Positions 34,829 through 43,498 of a stretch of 64,000 bases of DNA are shown here, in pieces. Each line of letters starts with the position of its first letter. The first letter of the stretch is position 1. The stretch is from CAVORB01 sp963736235. GTDB lineage: Bacteria > Pseudomonadota > Gammaproteobacteria > Chromatiales > Chromatiaceae. The notes beneath the pieces were generated by a model that was not told the origin of the DNA, ran no database searches, and saw only the letters and a list, made by a program, of their open reading frames with translations. The stretch is taken from contig CAVTOR010000006.1 of NCBI GenBank assembly GCA_963736235.1, positions 62,001 to 126,000 on the forward strand. Reading direction: 5' to 3'. A program made the translations under genes and the position numbers.

Positions 34829-36631
34829 ATGGAGGCCATGAGCACACTCGGCTGGGAAGGCTGGTTCAGCATCGGCGTGGTCGTCTTCTGCTTCGGCATG
34901 TTCGCCCATGGGCGGGTGGCGCCCGACCTGGTGACCTCCGCCGGGCTCACCCTGCTGCTCGTGTTCGGGATCATCACCCCGACCGAGGCGCTGGCGGGTT
35001 TCTCCAACCAGGGCATGCTCACCGTGGCGGTGCTCTATGTCGTGGTCACCGGGCTCACGGAGACCGGGGCGGTGGGCTGGATCGGCCAGGCACTGCTCGG
35101 CACGCCCCGCGCTCCCGCCGGCGCACGCGCGCTGCGCCTCATGGCGCCGGTGGCGGCCTTCAGCGCCTTTCTCAACAACACCCCGGTGGTGGCGATCTTC
35201 ATCCCGGCGGTGCAGGACTGGGCGAAGCGCCACCGACTTGAGCTCTCACGCCTGATGATCCCGCTGAGCTACGCCAGCATCGCCGGCGGCACCTGCACCC
35301 TGATCGGCACCAGCACCAATCTGGTGGTCGACGGCCTCTACGCCGCCGAGACCGGCACCGCCGGGTTCGCGCTGTTCGAGCTCGCCTGGATCGGGCTACC
35401 GGTGGTGGCCGTGGTCATGCATCTATCTACATCACGGCCGGACACTGGCTGCTGCCGCGCCGGCCGCCGGCCACGGCAGCTTCAGCGATGTCCGCCAATA
35501 CACCGCCGAGATGCTGATCGAGCCGGACGACAGCCCGCTGCGGGCAAGAGCGTCGAGGCAGCGGGCCTGCGCCAACTGCCCGGCCTGTTCCTGATGGAGA
35601 TCGACCGCGACGGACAGATCATTCCCGGCGGTCTCGTCCTACGAGATGCTGCGGGCCGGCGATCGACTGGTGTTCGCCGGCATCCTGGACTCGGTGATGG
35701 ACCTGCAGCGCACGCGCGGCCTGCTGCCGGCCACGAATCAGGTGTTCAAGCTCGGCGGCCCACGCCAGGACCGCTGCTTCGTCGAGGCGGTGCTGTCGGA
35801 CAAGTGCCCGCTGGTCGGCAAGAGCGTGCGAGAGGGCCGCTTCCGCACCCACTACAACGCGGTCATCGTCGCGCTCGCCCGCAACGGAGAGCGGGTCAAG
35901 CGCAAGATCGGTGACATCGAGCTGCAGGGCCGGCGACACCCTGCTGCTCGAGTGCCGGCCGTCGTTCGTCGAGCAACAGCGCAACTCCCGGGATTTTCTG
36001 CTGGTCAGCCAGCTCGGCGACACCCACCCCCTCAACCACGAGCGGGCGCTGACCGCGATCGCCATCGTCGCTGCCATGGTGCTCGGTGGTGACGACGGGC
36101 CTGTTCAGCATGCTGGAGGCGGCGCATGCTGGCCGCCGGCCTGATGATCGTCACCCGCTGCACCGCGGCCGTACGGCGCGCAGGCGCGCCCCGACTGGCA
36201 GGTGCTGGTGGTCATCGCCACCTCCTTCGGGATCGGCGCCGCCCTGGAGAAAACCGGCGCCGCCGGAATTCCTGGCAGGCGGCCTGATCGGTCTCGCCGG
36301 CGGAGAGCCGTGGCGACGCCTGGCCCTGGTGTTCATCGCCACGGCACTGCTGACGGCCCTGGCCACGAACAATGTGGCGGCGGTGCTGGTATTCCCGATC
36401 GCCCTGCAGGCGGCGCAGCGCCATGGCCGTGGACCCCACGCCCTTCATCGTCACGCTGATGGTCGGCCGCCTCCGCCAGCTTCGCCACGCCTGATCGGCT
36501 ATCAGACCAATCTGATGGTGTTCAACGTCGGCGGCTACCGCTTCTCCGACTTCGTTCGTGTCGGGCTGCCCCTGACGTTCTTGGTCGGGCTGGTCACCGT
36601 CGGCGTGGTCCCCGTCGCCTGGCCGTTCTGA
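34829..36631 (+). pseudogene. SLC13/DASS-type permease with two TrkA-C domains, broken by about twelve frameshifts
   Basis: Translated segments from all three forward frames join into one protein of about 590 residues. It has N-terminal spans (WFSIGVVVFCFGMFAHGRVA, FSAFLNNTPVVAIFIPAVQD and GTCTLIGTSTNLVVDG, the SNT motif). Two central RCK_C/TrkA-C domains follow (AGDRLVFAGILDSVMDL, then AGDTLLLECRPSFVEQQ). The C-terminal spans include ATNNVAAVLVFPIAL and IGYQTNLMVFNVGGYRFSDF. Such carriers move sulfate, citrate or other anions with Na+. Frame changes occur at about 35420, 35474, 35542, 35630, 35930, 36085, 36120, 36170, 36265, 36422, 36470 and 36490, mostly +1. Coding similarity is intact between them. 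This could be a real pseudogene, but the pattern fits sequence error better. Confidence 0.8.
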
Positions 36632-36654
36632 CCGCCGCGACGATTCCATCGGGC

Positions 36655-36933
36655 TCAGTCGAAGACCGCCAGGCACCTTCGCTCGCAATCCGCCCGGGTC
36701 TGGAATGGCACGTGTCCCCCGCACCCGCCGTAGAGGAACATCCTGCAGCTGTCGGTCCGATAGTCGTACCAAAACCGTGGCAGCTGGCCGGAGCAGGATC
36801 CCGCATCCGGCCGGTCGACGCACTGAACCGGCAGCCCGTTGTCGGTTTCCTGGCTGGTGCCGGCACAGGCGCACAGAAACAACGACATGACAAGGACACC
36901 AAGAAGCCGGTCGCAACGCATAAGCCCAACCAT
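36655..36933 (-). CDS. Lipoprotein with a Kunitz/BPTI-type domain
   Basis: This 92-residue protein begins with a lipoprotein signal (GVLVMSLFLCACAGTS, lipid-attached cysteine in CAC-AGT). The mature part has six cysteines in Kunitz order: C-x8-C-x15-C-x7-C-x11-C-x3-C, with the characteristic RFWYDYRTDSCRMFLYGGCG core. The spacing before the fifth cysteine is one residue shorter than in bovine trypsin inhibitor. The P1-equivalent residue after the second cysteine is Ser, which would suit an elastase- or subtilisin-like target if it inhibits at all. Kunitz domains are rare in bacteria. Confidence 0.85.
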   Translation of the reverse strand: MVGLMRCDRLLGVLVMSLFLCACAGTSQETDNGLPVQCVDRPDAGSCSGQLPRFWYDYRTDSCRMFLYGGCGGHVPFQTRADCERRCLAVFD

Positions 36934-36948
36934 TCCCGCCCGCAGGCA

Positions 36949-37455
36949 TCAAGTCATTTGGGGCGCCTCCCGCGAGGCGCGCATGGCGCGTCCCGAGGGT
37001 GCGGACTTCCACCAGTCGCGGTGGCGGAACTCCGTGGCATCCTTGGCCATCACGCGAAGCTCTCCATTCTGCAGGAAACCCCAACCCTTGACCCTCGGAC
37101 CGTGAAAAAAAAGGGTCCACGCCGGCCGGCCGGCGCGCAGCACGACGCGGTGAAAGTCCTCTCCGCGCAGGAAATTCAAGCTCCACGGGGCAATGAAGCG
37201 GCATCGAATCTGCTCGGGCTCACGGGAAGACCTGAGCTCCTCGTATCCGCCGGTGAGCACCAGGCTCATAGCACGGTTCCAGGGGTGGTCGTGCAGGCCC
37301 CGGTCCGGGTCGGAGTCGACGAACCGGTGCAGATAGGCGTTCCAGCCGAACGCGCCAAAGAGGTAGTACCGCTCCAGATACGGCTCTCCGCTGTCACCGT
37401 CGATGAAGCGGCAGGGGCGATTTGCGCTGATGCGCAAAAGAAGGCGTTCGAACAC
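36949..37455 (-). CDS. Cupin-like protein, 168 aa
   Basis: This protein has a beta-rich middle with the metal-site-like motif DRGLHDHPWNRAMSLVLTGG and a second half RVVLRAGRPAWTLFFHGPR, consistent with a small cupin fold (two histidines in HDH). No known substrate. It precedes the Kunitz lipoprotein by 15 bases on the same strand, so the two may form a unit. The DNA upstream is a degraded region. Confidence 0.65.
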   Translation of the reverse strand: MFERLLLRISANRPCRFIDGDSGEPYLERYYLFGAFGWNAYLHRFVDSDPDRGLHDHPWNRAMSLVLTGGYEELRSSREPEQIRCRFIAPWSLNFLRGEDFHRVVLRAGRPAWTLFFHGPRVKGWGFLQNGELRVMAKDATEFRHRDWWKSAPSGRAMRASREAPQMT

Positions 37456-37496
37456 GTTAAGGCGATCCCAACTGGTTCAAGTTGCGTGACAGATTA

Positions 37497-38140
37497 TCAG
37501 CCACCGGGCTCAAAGCGTGAGCCCGCCCGCCACATCACCTGATAGGGCGCGATCTGAAACACCCCGATGTCCTTGCCGGCGACGGTCGAACCCTGGATGA
37601 GCTCCGTCCATTCCCCCCGGCGGAAACCTCGATCGATGCGCCCGGGCCTCAGCTCGATGGGATCCAACGCGACGTTCGCCATCCCAAACAGGGGCCTCCG
37701 AGCCATCCGGGGCAACCCGCTCCAACCCGATGTCGCGGGCGTACACCGAATAGCCCCCGGTGACCGCCGGCTTGCGGAAGCTGAAAACGCTGGCTCTCCC
37801 AACGGAAGTCGTGATGGTGAGCGATGGCCGGCATCTGGGTCTCGAGCAAGAACTGGGCGATCGCGATGCCCAACGGGATATTCATGGAGATGGTCAAGGC
37901 GTTCTCGATCACCAGGATATCGAGGTCGACACCTTCCCGAAACTCGTAGAGGGTGCCCTTAAGGTGCTTCGCGAGCGCGCGGATGCGTCGGCCGCCGGTC
38001 TCCCTGCAACGGAGGGTACGTCCCCACAGCTGCTGGTTGATCCAGCGATTCTCGGACAAGAACACCGCGAAAGATGGTGGTTGCTGGTATCTTTTTCGAT
38101 CCGCTGCTGCGCTCGCGGCTCTTCGATGCCGTCCCACCAT
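37497..38140 (-). pseudogene. Remnant: glycosyltransferase segment joined to a sugar-phosphorylase-like C-terminus
   Basis: The first part (about 38050-37800) reads GTLYEFREGVDLDILVIENA, then LTISMNIPLGIAIAQFLLET and MPAIAHHHDFRWESQRF. This resembles the N-terminal domain of a family of GT4 glycosyltransferases. Two +1 shifts (near 37790 and 37690) lead to LFGMANVALDPIELRPG and IGVFQIAPYQVMWRAG, like the C-terminal beta domain of GH13 sucrose/glucosylglycerate phosphorylases. The start and the catalytic parts of both enzymes are missing, and the left edge runs into the megaenzyme gene, so this looks like what remains after a deletion in a compatible-solute locus. Family calls are by eye. Confidence 0.5.
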
Positions 38141-38205
38141 CGGAGGCTCCCGGCTCTCACGCGCTGTTAGGGGCGGATCGCGTTGGCTTGGTTGAGAGAA
38201 GTAGC

Positions 38206-41200
38206 ATGACCACCTTCGAGAATACGGCCGCTCAGGAGGGTTTCTCCAGCATCGAGCGCGTGCTCTGCGCCACGGTGCTCGGTGAATCCAATATCTCGGA
38301 CTGCGCCGTCATCCTGCGGCATACAGCAGAAGCCACCGACGAGATCATCCTGTACTTCGTCCCCACGAGCCCGATAGACCAGGGAGCACTTCGCCATCGC
38401 CTGGAGCCCTTGCTTCCACTTGGCCCCCGGACCCTGCACCTGGTCCCTCTGTTCAAGCTTCCGCTCGCGGCCGACGGTTCCCTCGACTTGCGTGCCCTGG
38501 AACAGATCCCGGTGCTCGACAGTCACCTTGTGGAGGACTGTGAGCGGGCGCTGCGCGAACGTTCCGGGATACGAAACGCCGCCGTGGTCCGGACGCGGCG
38601 TCAGCCCCCCGAGCTGCCGCTGTATCACCTTGCCGATCTCTGGCCCCAAGAGCCGCCCAGGACCGGTCTCGGCGATCCCGCGCCGGCACCGCCTGAATTC
38701 GATCATGCGCCGGACGAAAAGCCCGAGCCGGCGATGATCAGCGGCGGCGCTCTGGCGTCCGACGCAGCCGTGCTGGAAATGACGCTTCGGGACATCCTGC
38801 GCCGATCAGCGCATGAGCATGGCGATCGGACGATTCGCTTCGTATCGGCCGAAGGCCAGGTCGTCGAATGGGGATATCGTGATCTGGCGATACGGGCCGA
38901 AAGACTCCATGCGGGATTATCGGCACTCGGTCTCGCCCCAGGTGAGAAGGTCATCTTCCAGCTGCGCTGTAACCAGGACATCTTGCCCGCCTTCTGGGCA
39001 TGCCAAATGGGCGGCTTCATTCCGATCATCGTCGAAGTCCCCCTGAGCTACGAAAGCGGCGGCCAAGCCGTTGAACGCCTCAACGGGCTGCTTCAATTAC
39101 TGGACTATCCGTTGATTCTCGCCGACGACTCGGTCATGTCCTTCTTGCAGAACATGGGTCCGGCGACCTTCTCGCAAGCGCTCCGCACCAGCTGCATCGA
39201 CGACCTGAGAACCTTTGATCCGAAGCCGAGCGGCTACCGGCCGCGACCGGACGATATCGCCCTGTTCATCCTGAGCTCGGGCAGCACGGGGGTTCCGAAA
39301 TGCATCATGCTCAGCCACCGGAACCTCGTGACGCGGGCCTATGGCACCAACCAACTCTGTCCCTACTCCGCAGACGACGTCATTTTGAATTGGTTGCCGC
39401 TGGACCATGTCGGCAGCATCTCCGACTGGCATATCCGCTGCGTATTGCTCGGATGCGAGCTCACCTATGTCGACAAGGATTTCGTTCTGCGAAACCCGGT
39501 TCAATGGCTGAACCTCATCGATCGTTTCCGGGTCTCCCATAGCTGGGCACCGAACTTCGCGTTCTCACTGGTCTGCGCGCAGTTGGACAAGTGCGACGCG
39601 CCGGCCTGGGACCTTTCCTGCGTGCGGGGTCTGCTGACCGCCGGTGAAGCGGTGTCGGACAACTCGATGCAGGGCTTCGTCCGCGCGCTCGGCGAATTCG
39701 GCCTCCGGTCCACGGCCATCTGGCCGGCGTTCGGCATGGCGGAGTTGGGTTCCGGGATCACCTATTTCGTGCCCAGTACGGACCGCCCGTTGCGATTCCA
39801 CACCGCGCGGAAGCCGTCAATGGGTAGCCGAATCGACCGCGTTGCAAAGGAGGATCCGGCCGCCGTCACCTTCGCCGATCTCGGGCCGCCCATCCCAGGC
39901 GTTTCCCTGCGCGTCGTCGACGACCAGAGAAGCTTGCTGCCCATGGATACGGTCGGGCGCGTGCAGGTGCGGGGCGATGTGGTCTTTCGTGGCTATTTCT
40001 CAAACCCGGTCGCCAACGCCTCTGCCCTGCAAGCAGATGGCTGGTTCAACACCGGTGATCTTGGATTCTTGTCGCAAGGGAGCCTGGTGCTGACGGGACG
40101 GGAGAAGGAGACCATCATCATCCATGGCGCCAGTTTCTACAGCCACGAACTGGAGGCGGCTACCGCACAGATCCGAGGCGTGGCGCCCTCTTTTGCTGCC
40201 GCGTGCGCCGTGCGTTGCGACCGCGACAACGAAGAAAAGCTCGCGATCTTCTTCGTCCCCGACGGCGCGGAAAGCGAATCCAGGCTGATTCGATCCATCC
40301 GCTCACAAATCGCCAGCCGGTTCGGGGTAAGCCCGGCCTTTCTGATACCGCTGGAGAAACGCGAGATCCCGAAGACCGCGATCGGCAAGATTCAGCGCAA
40401 TCAGTTGCGACGGCAATTCGAAACGGGCGCCTTCGACGCCATCATGCGACGGGTGGATCTGCTCCTGGGCAACTCCAACACCTTGCCACCCTGGTTCTAT
40501 CAGACTACCTGGATAGCCAAGCAACCCGTCAGCTGGACGCGCTACCCGATGGCCGGCGCCGTGTTGCTTCTGACGGATACCTCCGGACTGGGCGATACCG
40601 TCGCGAGGCGGCTACGATCATTGGGGCAGGCCTGCGTTACCGTCGCGCCCGGAGCCGGTCTTCAGCGCATGGGGAAAGATCGCTTCGCGATTAATCCGCA
40701 TGCTGAGTCGGCGTTTCTGGAGTTGTTCCGAATCCTCCGATCCGAAGGAATCGTGATCGGAGAGGTCATCAGTCTCGTGGACTACGGCCTGGATCCGAAC
40801 GCCGCGGGCGCCGTCGACACGATTCAGGACAACATCGGCTGGTTCCTGCACCTGGCTCAGGCGATGTTGGGCGGCGGCTCAGCCGACACGCTCGGACGGA
40901 TCGCGTGGGTCGCGAATGACTGCCACTGCATCGAACCCGTCGACCTTGGCTCCCCCGAGAAGGCCATGATGGAGGCGCTGCTGCGAACGCTCCACATCGA
41001 GCACCCGGCAGTTGCCTGCCTTCACCTCGATCTTCCCTGGTCCGACCCCGAAAGCGGCGCCGAGCTGCTGGTATCGGAGCTCGGCGCCCTGTCCAAAGAG
41101 CCCACGGTCGCCTATCGCAACGGGCGGAGATACGTGAAACGGCTCAGATCGCTGAACCCGGTCGAGGAGCGCCTCCTACCAGTTGAGCTGACTCACGGCG

Positions 41201-43257
41201 GTTGTTACCTGGTGACCGGCGGATTGGGCGGTCTGGGCTTCGAGCTCTGCCGTTGGCTAGGCCGCGAGTACCAGGCGAGGTTGCTCGTGATTGGGCGTAG
41301 CCCCGTCGGAGATGAGCAAGTGTCGGGCATCCTTTCGGGCCAAATTGGCCGCGATACGCGGGCGCGCTGCGCGACACTGCGCGGCGAGGCGGCCGACTTC
41401 ATCTACGCGTCCGCCGACGTCGGCTGTGCCGACGCGGTTCGCTCGCTGGTCGAGCGCGCGGAGACGGGTTGGAACCGCCCGCTCGATGGCATCTTCCATC
41501 TGGCGGGCATCGCACATGAGCGCCGGCTTGAGCAGGAAAGCGTCGAGGCTTTCCGCCAGGCAGCGCGGCCCAAGGTTCAGGGAATCAACGTCCTTGGCGC
41601 ACTATTGGAGGGGCGACGGGAGGCATTTCTCATCGCCTTCTCATCGGTCAACGCCACGTTCGGCGGATTTGGCGTCGGTGGCTACTCGGCCGCCAATGCC
41701 TATATGGAGGCCCGCTGCCGGCAGCTGTTTCGTTCCGGCCTTCGCGTATTTTTCCACGCCTGGAGCTCCTGGCACGGCCTAGGCATGAGCAAGGACTCCG
41801 TGCACGAGTCCGCCGCGGCCGCCAAGGGGTTTCGGCCGATCTCACTCGAAGACGGAATCCATTCGCTTCTTGCCGCCCTTCACTCCGGCCAGCCCGAGAG
41901 CATCATCGGCCTGGACCGGAGCAGGAACCCGATTCAGACGCTCGTCGCCGACGGCTATTGCGCTCGGCAGTCGCTGCACGGGTACGTGGAGCCGCAAAAC
42001 GGTGAACCGGCGGCATCTCTGCCGAGCACGGAAACCTTCCGCGACCGATTCGGCACCGCGCTCGAGTATCCCATCGAATCCATCGCATCCCTGCCCCTGA
42101 CGCGAGACGGAGGGGTCGACAAGAAACGCTTGCTCTCGCTTGTCCACCGCGATGGCGCCGGTGCGGAGAGCACCCGTGATCCCACGGATACCGAGACCAG
42201 GCTGATCGAGATCTGGCACGACCTGCTGCACATCACCGCCATCGGGCTGAAAGACAACTTCTTCGACCTGGGAGGAGATTCCCTACTAGCCGTTCAACTC
42301 GTCGGTGCCATCGAGCGGGAGTTTGGAAGACAACTTGCCGTGGGCACGATATTCCACGCGCCGACGATAGAACGACTGGCGGAGGCGCTCAGCGAGGATT
42401 CCGCGGCACCAGAGCTCGTCTCGGTCGTCCCGATCAAGGCGACTGGATCAAAGCCACCGTTGTTTATCGTTCAGTCCAGCACCTGGGACCTGGTTCGCCA
42501 CATCGATCCGGAACAACCCGTATTCGGGCTCATGTACGGTGTGGGTGCGAAGACCACCGAGCCGATGCGCAACCTCCCGCCCACGCTCGAGGACCTCGCG
42601 GCCAGCTACGTGCGGGAGGTGCGGACCCTTCAGCCCCGTGGACCCTATTTCGTCATCGGGCACTCGGCGGCTGGACTGGTTGCGTACGAGATGGCCAGGC
42701 AGCTGACCGCGCTCAACGAAGAGGTGGCCCTGCTGGGATTGATCGACACGCATGTCCCGCGTGGCCGTCACAAAGCCCTTTTCAAGAAAATGCGGGAGGC
42801 CTTGTGGACCTTCATCAGGCTCCCGACCAGGCGAGTCGTCGCCTTGTCGAGACGGTCGGTCTATCACCGCTTCAAGAAACTGAAAACCGGCTTGTCCAAG
42901 AGCGCCGACGAGATTCCCTTCACGCTGCGAGCCAAGCACCTGTACGACGCCTATACGCCGCTGCCATACCGCGGCGAGGTATCCTATTGGAAGTGCGTGC
43001 AGCAGGTTTCCCTGCAAGAGATCGGGAACGACGAGTTGGAGTGGGAAGAGCTGGCCGGAGCGGGTCTACGGCTTCACTTGCTCGACTGCCGACACGACCA
43101 GATCATGAAAAGCCCGCATGTCCAGATCCTCGCGGGGCAGATCATGGAGTACACCCGCAAGAGCCGCCCGCGGCAGCCGGCGCCGTTCGCACCACAGGCA
43201 ACGCCGCCCGCGGCGGACAGTCCCGGTGAGATGGTCTGCGAGCAGGTTTGTGATTGA
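38206..43257 (+). CDS. Adenylation-ketoreductase-carrier-thioesterase megaenzyme, 1683 aa
   Basis: The start is the ATG at 38206, after AGAGAAG. Domains in order: an N-terminal region of about 170 residues of unknown role; an AMP-forming adenylation domain (about 190-740) with FILSSGSTGVPK near residue 355, WFNTGDLGFL, LTGREKETIIIHG and the lysine motif PKTAIGKIQRNQ near 726; a PKS-type ketoreductase with its structural half (about 760-990) and catalytic half (LVTGGLGGLGFELCRWLG near 1001, SSVNATFGGFGVGGYSAAN with Tyr near 1158); a carrier domain with FFDLGGDSLLAVQLVG (Ser1359); and a thioesterase with FVIGHSAAGLVAYEMA (Ser1487) and a late His in DCRHDQIM. There is no condensation, ketosynthase or acyltransferase domain. 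It could load an acyl or 2-oxo acid, reduce it and release a hydroxy acid or ester. No phosphopantetheinyl transferase or tailoring genes are adjacent. Confidence 0.9.
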   Translation: MTTFENTAAQEGFSSIERVLCATVLGESNISDCAVILRHTAEATDEIILYFVPTSPIDQGALRHRLEPLLPLGPRTLHLVPLFKLPLAADGSLDLRALEQIPVLDSHLVEDCERALRERSGIRNAAVVRTRRQPPELPLYHLADLWPQEPPRTGLGDPAPAPPEFDHAPDEKPEPAMISGGALASDAAVLEMTLRDILRRSAHEHGDRTIRFVSAEGQVVEWGYRDLAIRAERLHAGLSALGLAPGEKVIFQLRCNQDILPAFWACQMGGFIPIIVEVPLSYESGGQAVERLNGLLQLLDYPLILADDSVMSFLQNMGPATFSQALRTSCIDDLRTFDPKPSGYRPRPDDIALFILSSGSTGVPKCIMLSHRNLVTRAYGTNQLCPYSADDVILNWLPLDHVGSISDWHIRCVLLGCELTYVDKDFVLRNPVQWLNLIDRFRVSHSWAPNFAFSLVCAQLDKCDAPAWDLSCVRGLLTAGEAVSDNSMQGFVRALGEFGLRSTAIWPAFGMAELGSGITYFVPSTDRPLRFHTARKPSMGSRIDRVAKEDPAAVTFADLGPPIPGVSLRVVDDQRSLLPMDTVGRVQVRGDVVFRGYFSNPVANASALQADGWFNTGDLGFLSQGSLVLTGREKETIIIHGASFYSHELEAATAQIRGVAPSFAAACAVRCDRDNEEKLAIFFVPDGAESESRLIRSIRSQIASRFGVSPAFLIPLEKREIPKTAIGKIQRNQLRRQFETGAFDAIMRRVDLLLGNSNTLPPWFYQTTWIAKQPVSWTRYPMAGAVLLLTDTSGLGDTVARRLRSLGQACVTVAPGAGLQRMGKDRFAINPHAESAFLELFRILRSEGIVIGEVISLVDYGLDPNAAGAVDTIQDNIGWFLHLAQAMLGGGSADTLGRIAWVANDCHCIEPVDLGSPEKAMMEALLRTLHIEHPAVACLHLDLPWSDPESGAELLVSELGALSKEPTVAYRNGRRYVKRLRSLNPVEERLLPVELTHGGCYLVTGGLGGLGFELCRWLGREYQARLLVIGRSPVGDEQVSGILSGQIGRDTRARCATLRGEAADFIYASADVGCADAVRSLVERAETGWNRPLDGIFHLAGIAHERRLEQESVEAFRQAARPKVQGINVLGALLEGRREAFLIAFSSVNATFGGFGVGGYSAANAYMEARCRQLFRSGLRVFFHAWSSWHGLGMSKDSVHESAAAAKGFRPISLEDGIHSLLAALHSGQPESIIGLDRSRNPIQTLVADGYCARQSLHGYVEPQNGEPAASLPSTETFRDRFGTALEYPIESIASLPLTRDGGVDKKRLLSLVHRDGAGAESTRDPTDTETRLIEIWHDLLHITAIGLKDNFFDLGGDSLLAVQLVGAIEREFGRQLAVGTIFHAPTIERLAEALSEDSAAPELVSVVPIKATGSKPPLFIVQSSTWDLVRHIDPEQPVFGLMYGVGAKTTEPMRNLPPTLEDLAASYVREVRTLQPRGPYFVIGHSAAGLVAYEMARQLTALNEEVALLGLIDTHVPRGRHKALFKKMREALWTFIRLPTRRVVALSRRSVYHRFKKLKTGLSKSADEIPFTLRAKHLYDAYTPLPYRGEVSYWKCVQQVSLQEIGNDELEWEELAGAGLRLHLLDCRHDQIMKSPHVQILAGQIMEYTRKSRPRQPAPFAPQATPPAADSPGEMVCEQVCD

Positions 43258-43431
43258 TCAGCCTCGATCGCGCCGGTTCTTCCAGACGGACTCAAAAAAA
43301 TCCACATAGCACATGATCAGCACGATCACCACGATCACGCCGAACTCGATTGAGCCAATGGAAATCGCGAGCCCGCCGGTGAAGACGCTCAGCAACACCA
43401 CCGCCAGCAGCCCTGTGATCAGGTTTGTCAT
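43258..43431 (-). CDS. Small membrane protein, 57 aa, at the end of the TRAP operon
   Basis: This small frame begins MTNLITGLLAVVLLSVFTGG and ends FFESVWKNRRDRG. It has two hydrophobic segments (about 5-25 and 27-45) and a positively charged tail, as expected for a small inner-membrane protein. It lies 67 bases after the amidase on the same strand, and its stop abuts the stop of the convergent megaenzyme gene. The ribosome-binding site is weak, so the call rests on hydrophobic pattern and position. Confidence 0.55.
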   Translation of the reverse strand: MTNLITGLLAVVLLSVFTGGLAISIGSIEFGVIVVIVLIMCYVDFFESVWKNRRDRG

Positions 43432-43498
43432 GAATGCAGGTTACCCCGGTAACTGTGTAAAAAGGACCCGTTGTACTGGCGCTGCCGGCCCGTCGATG

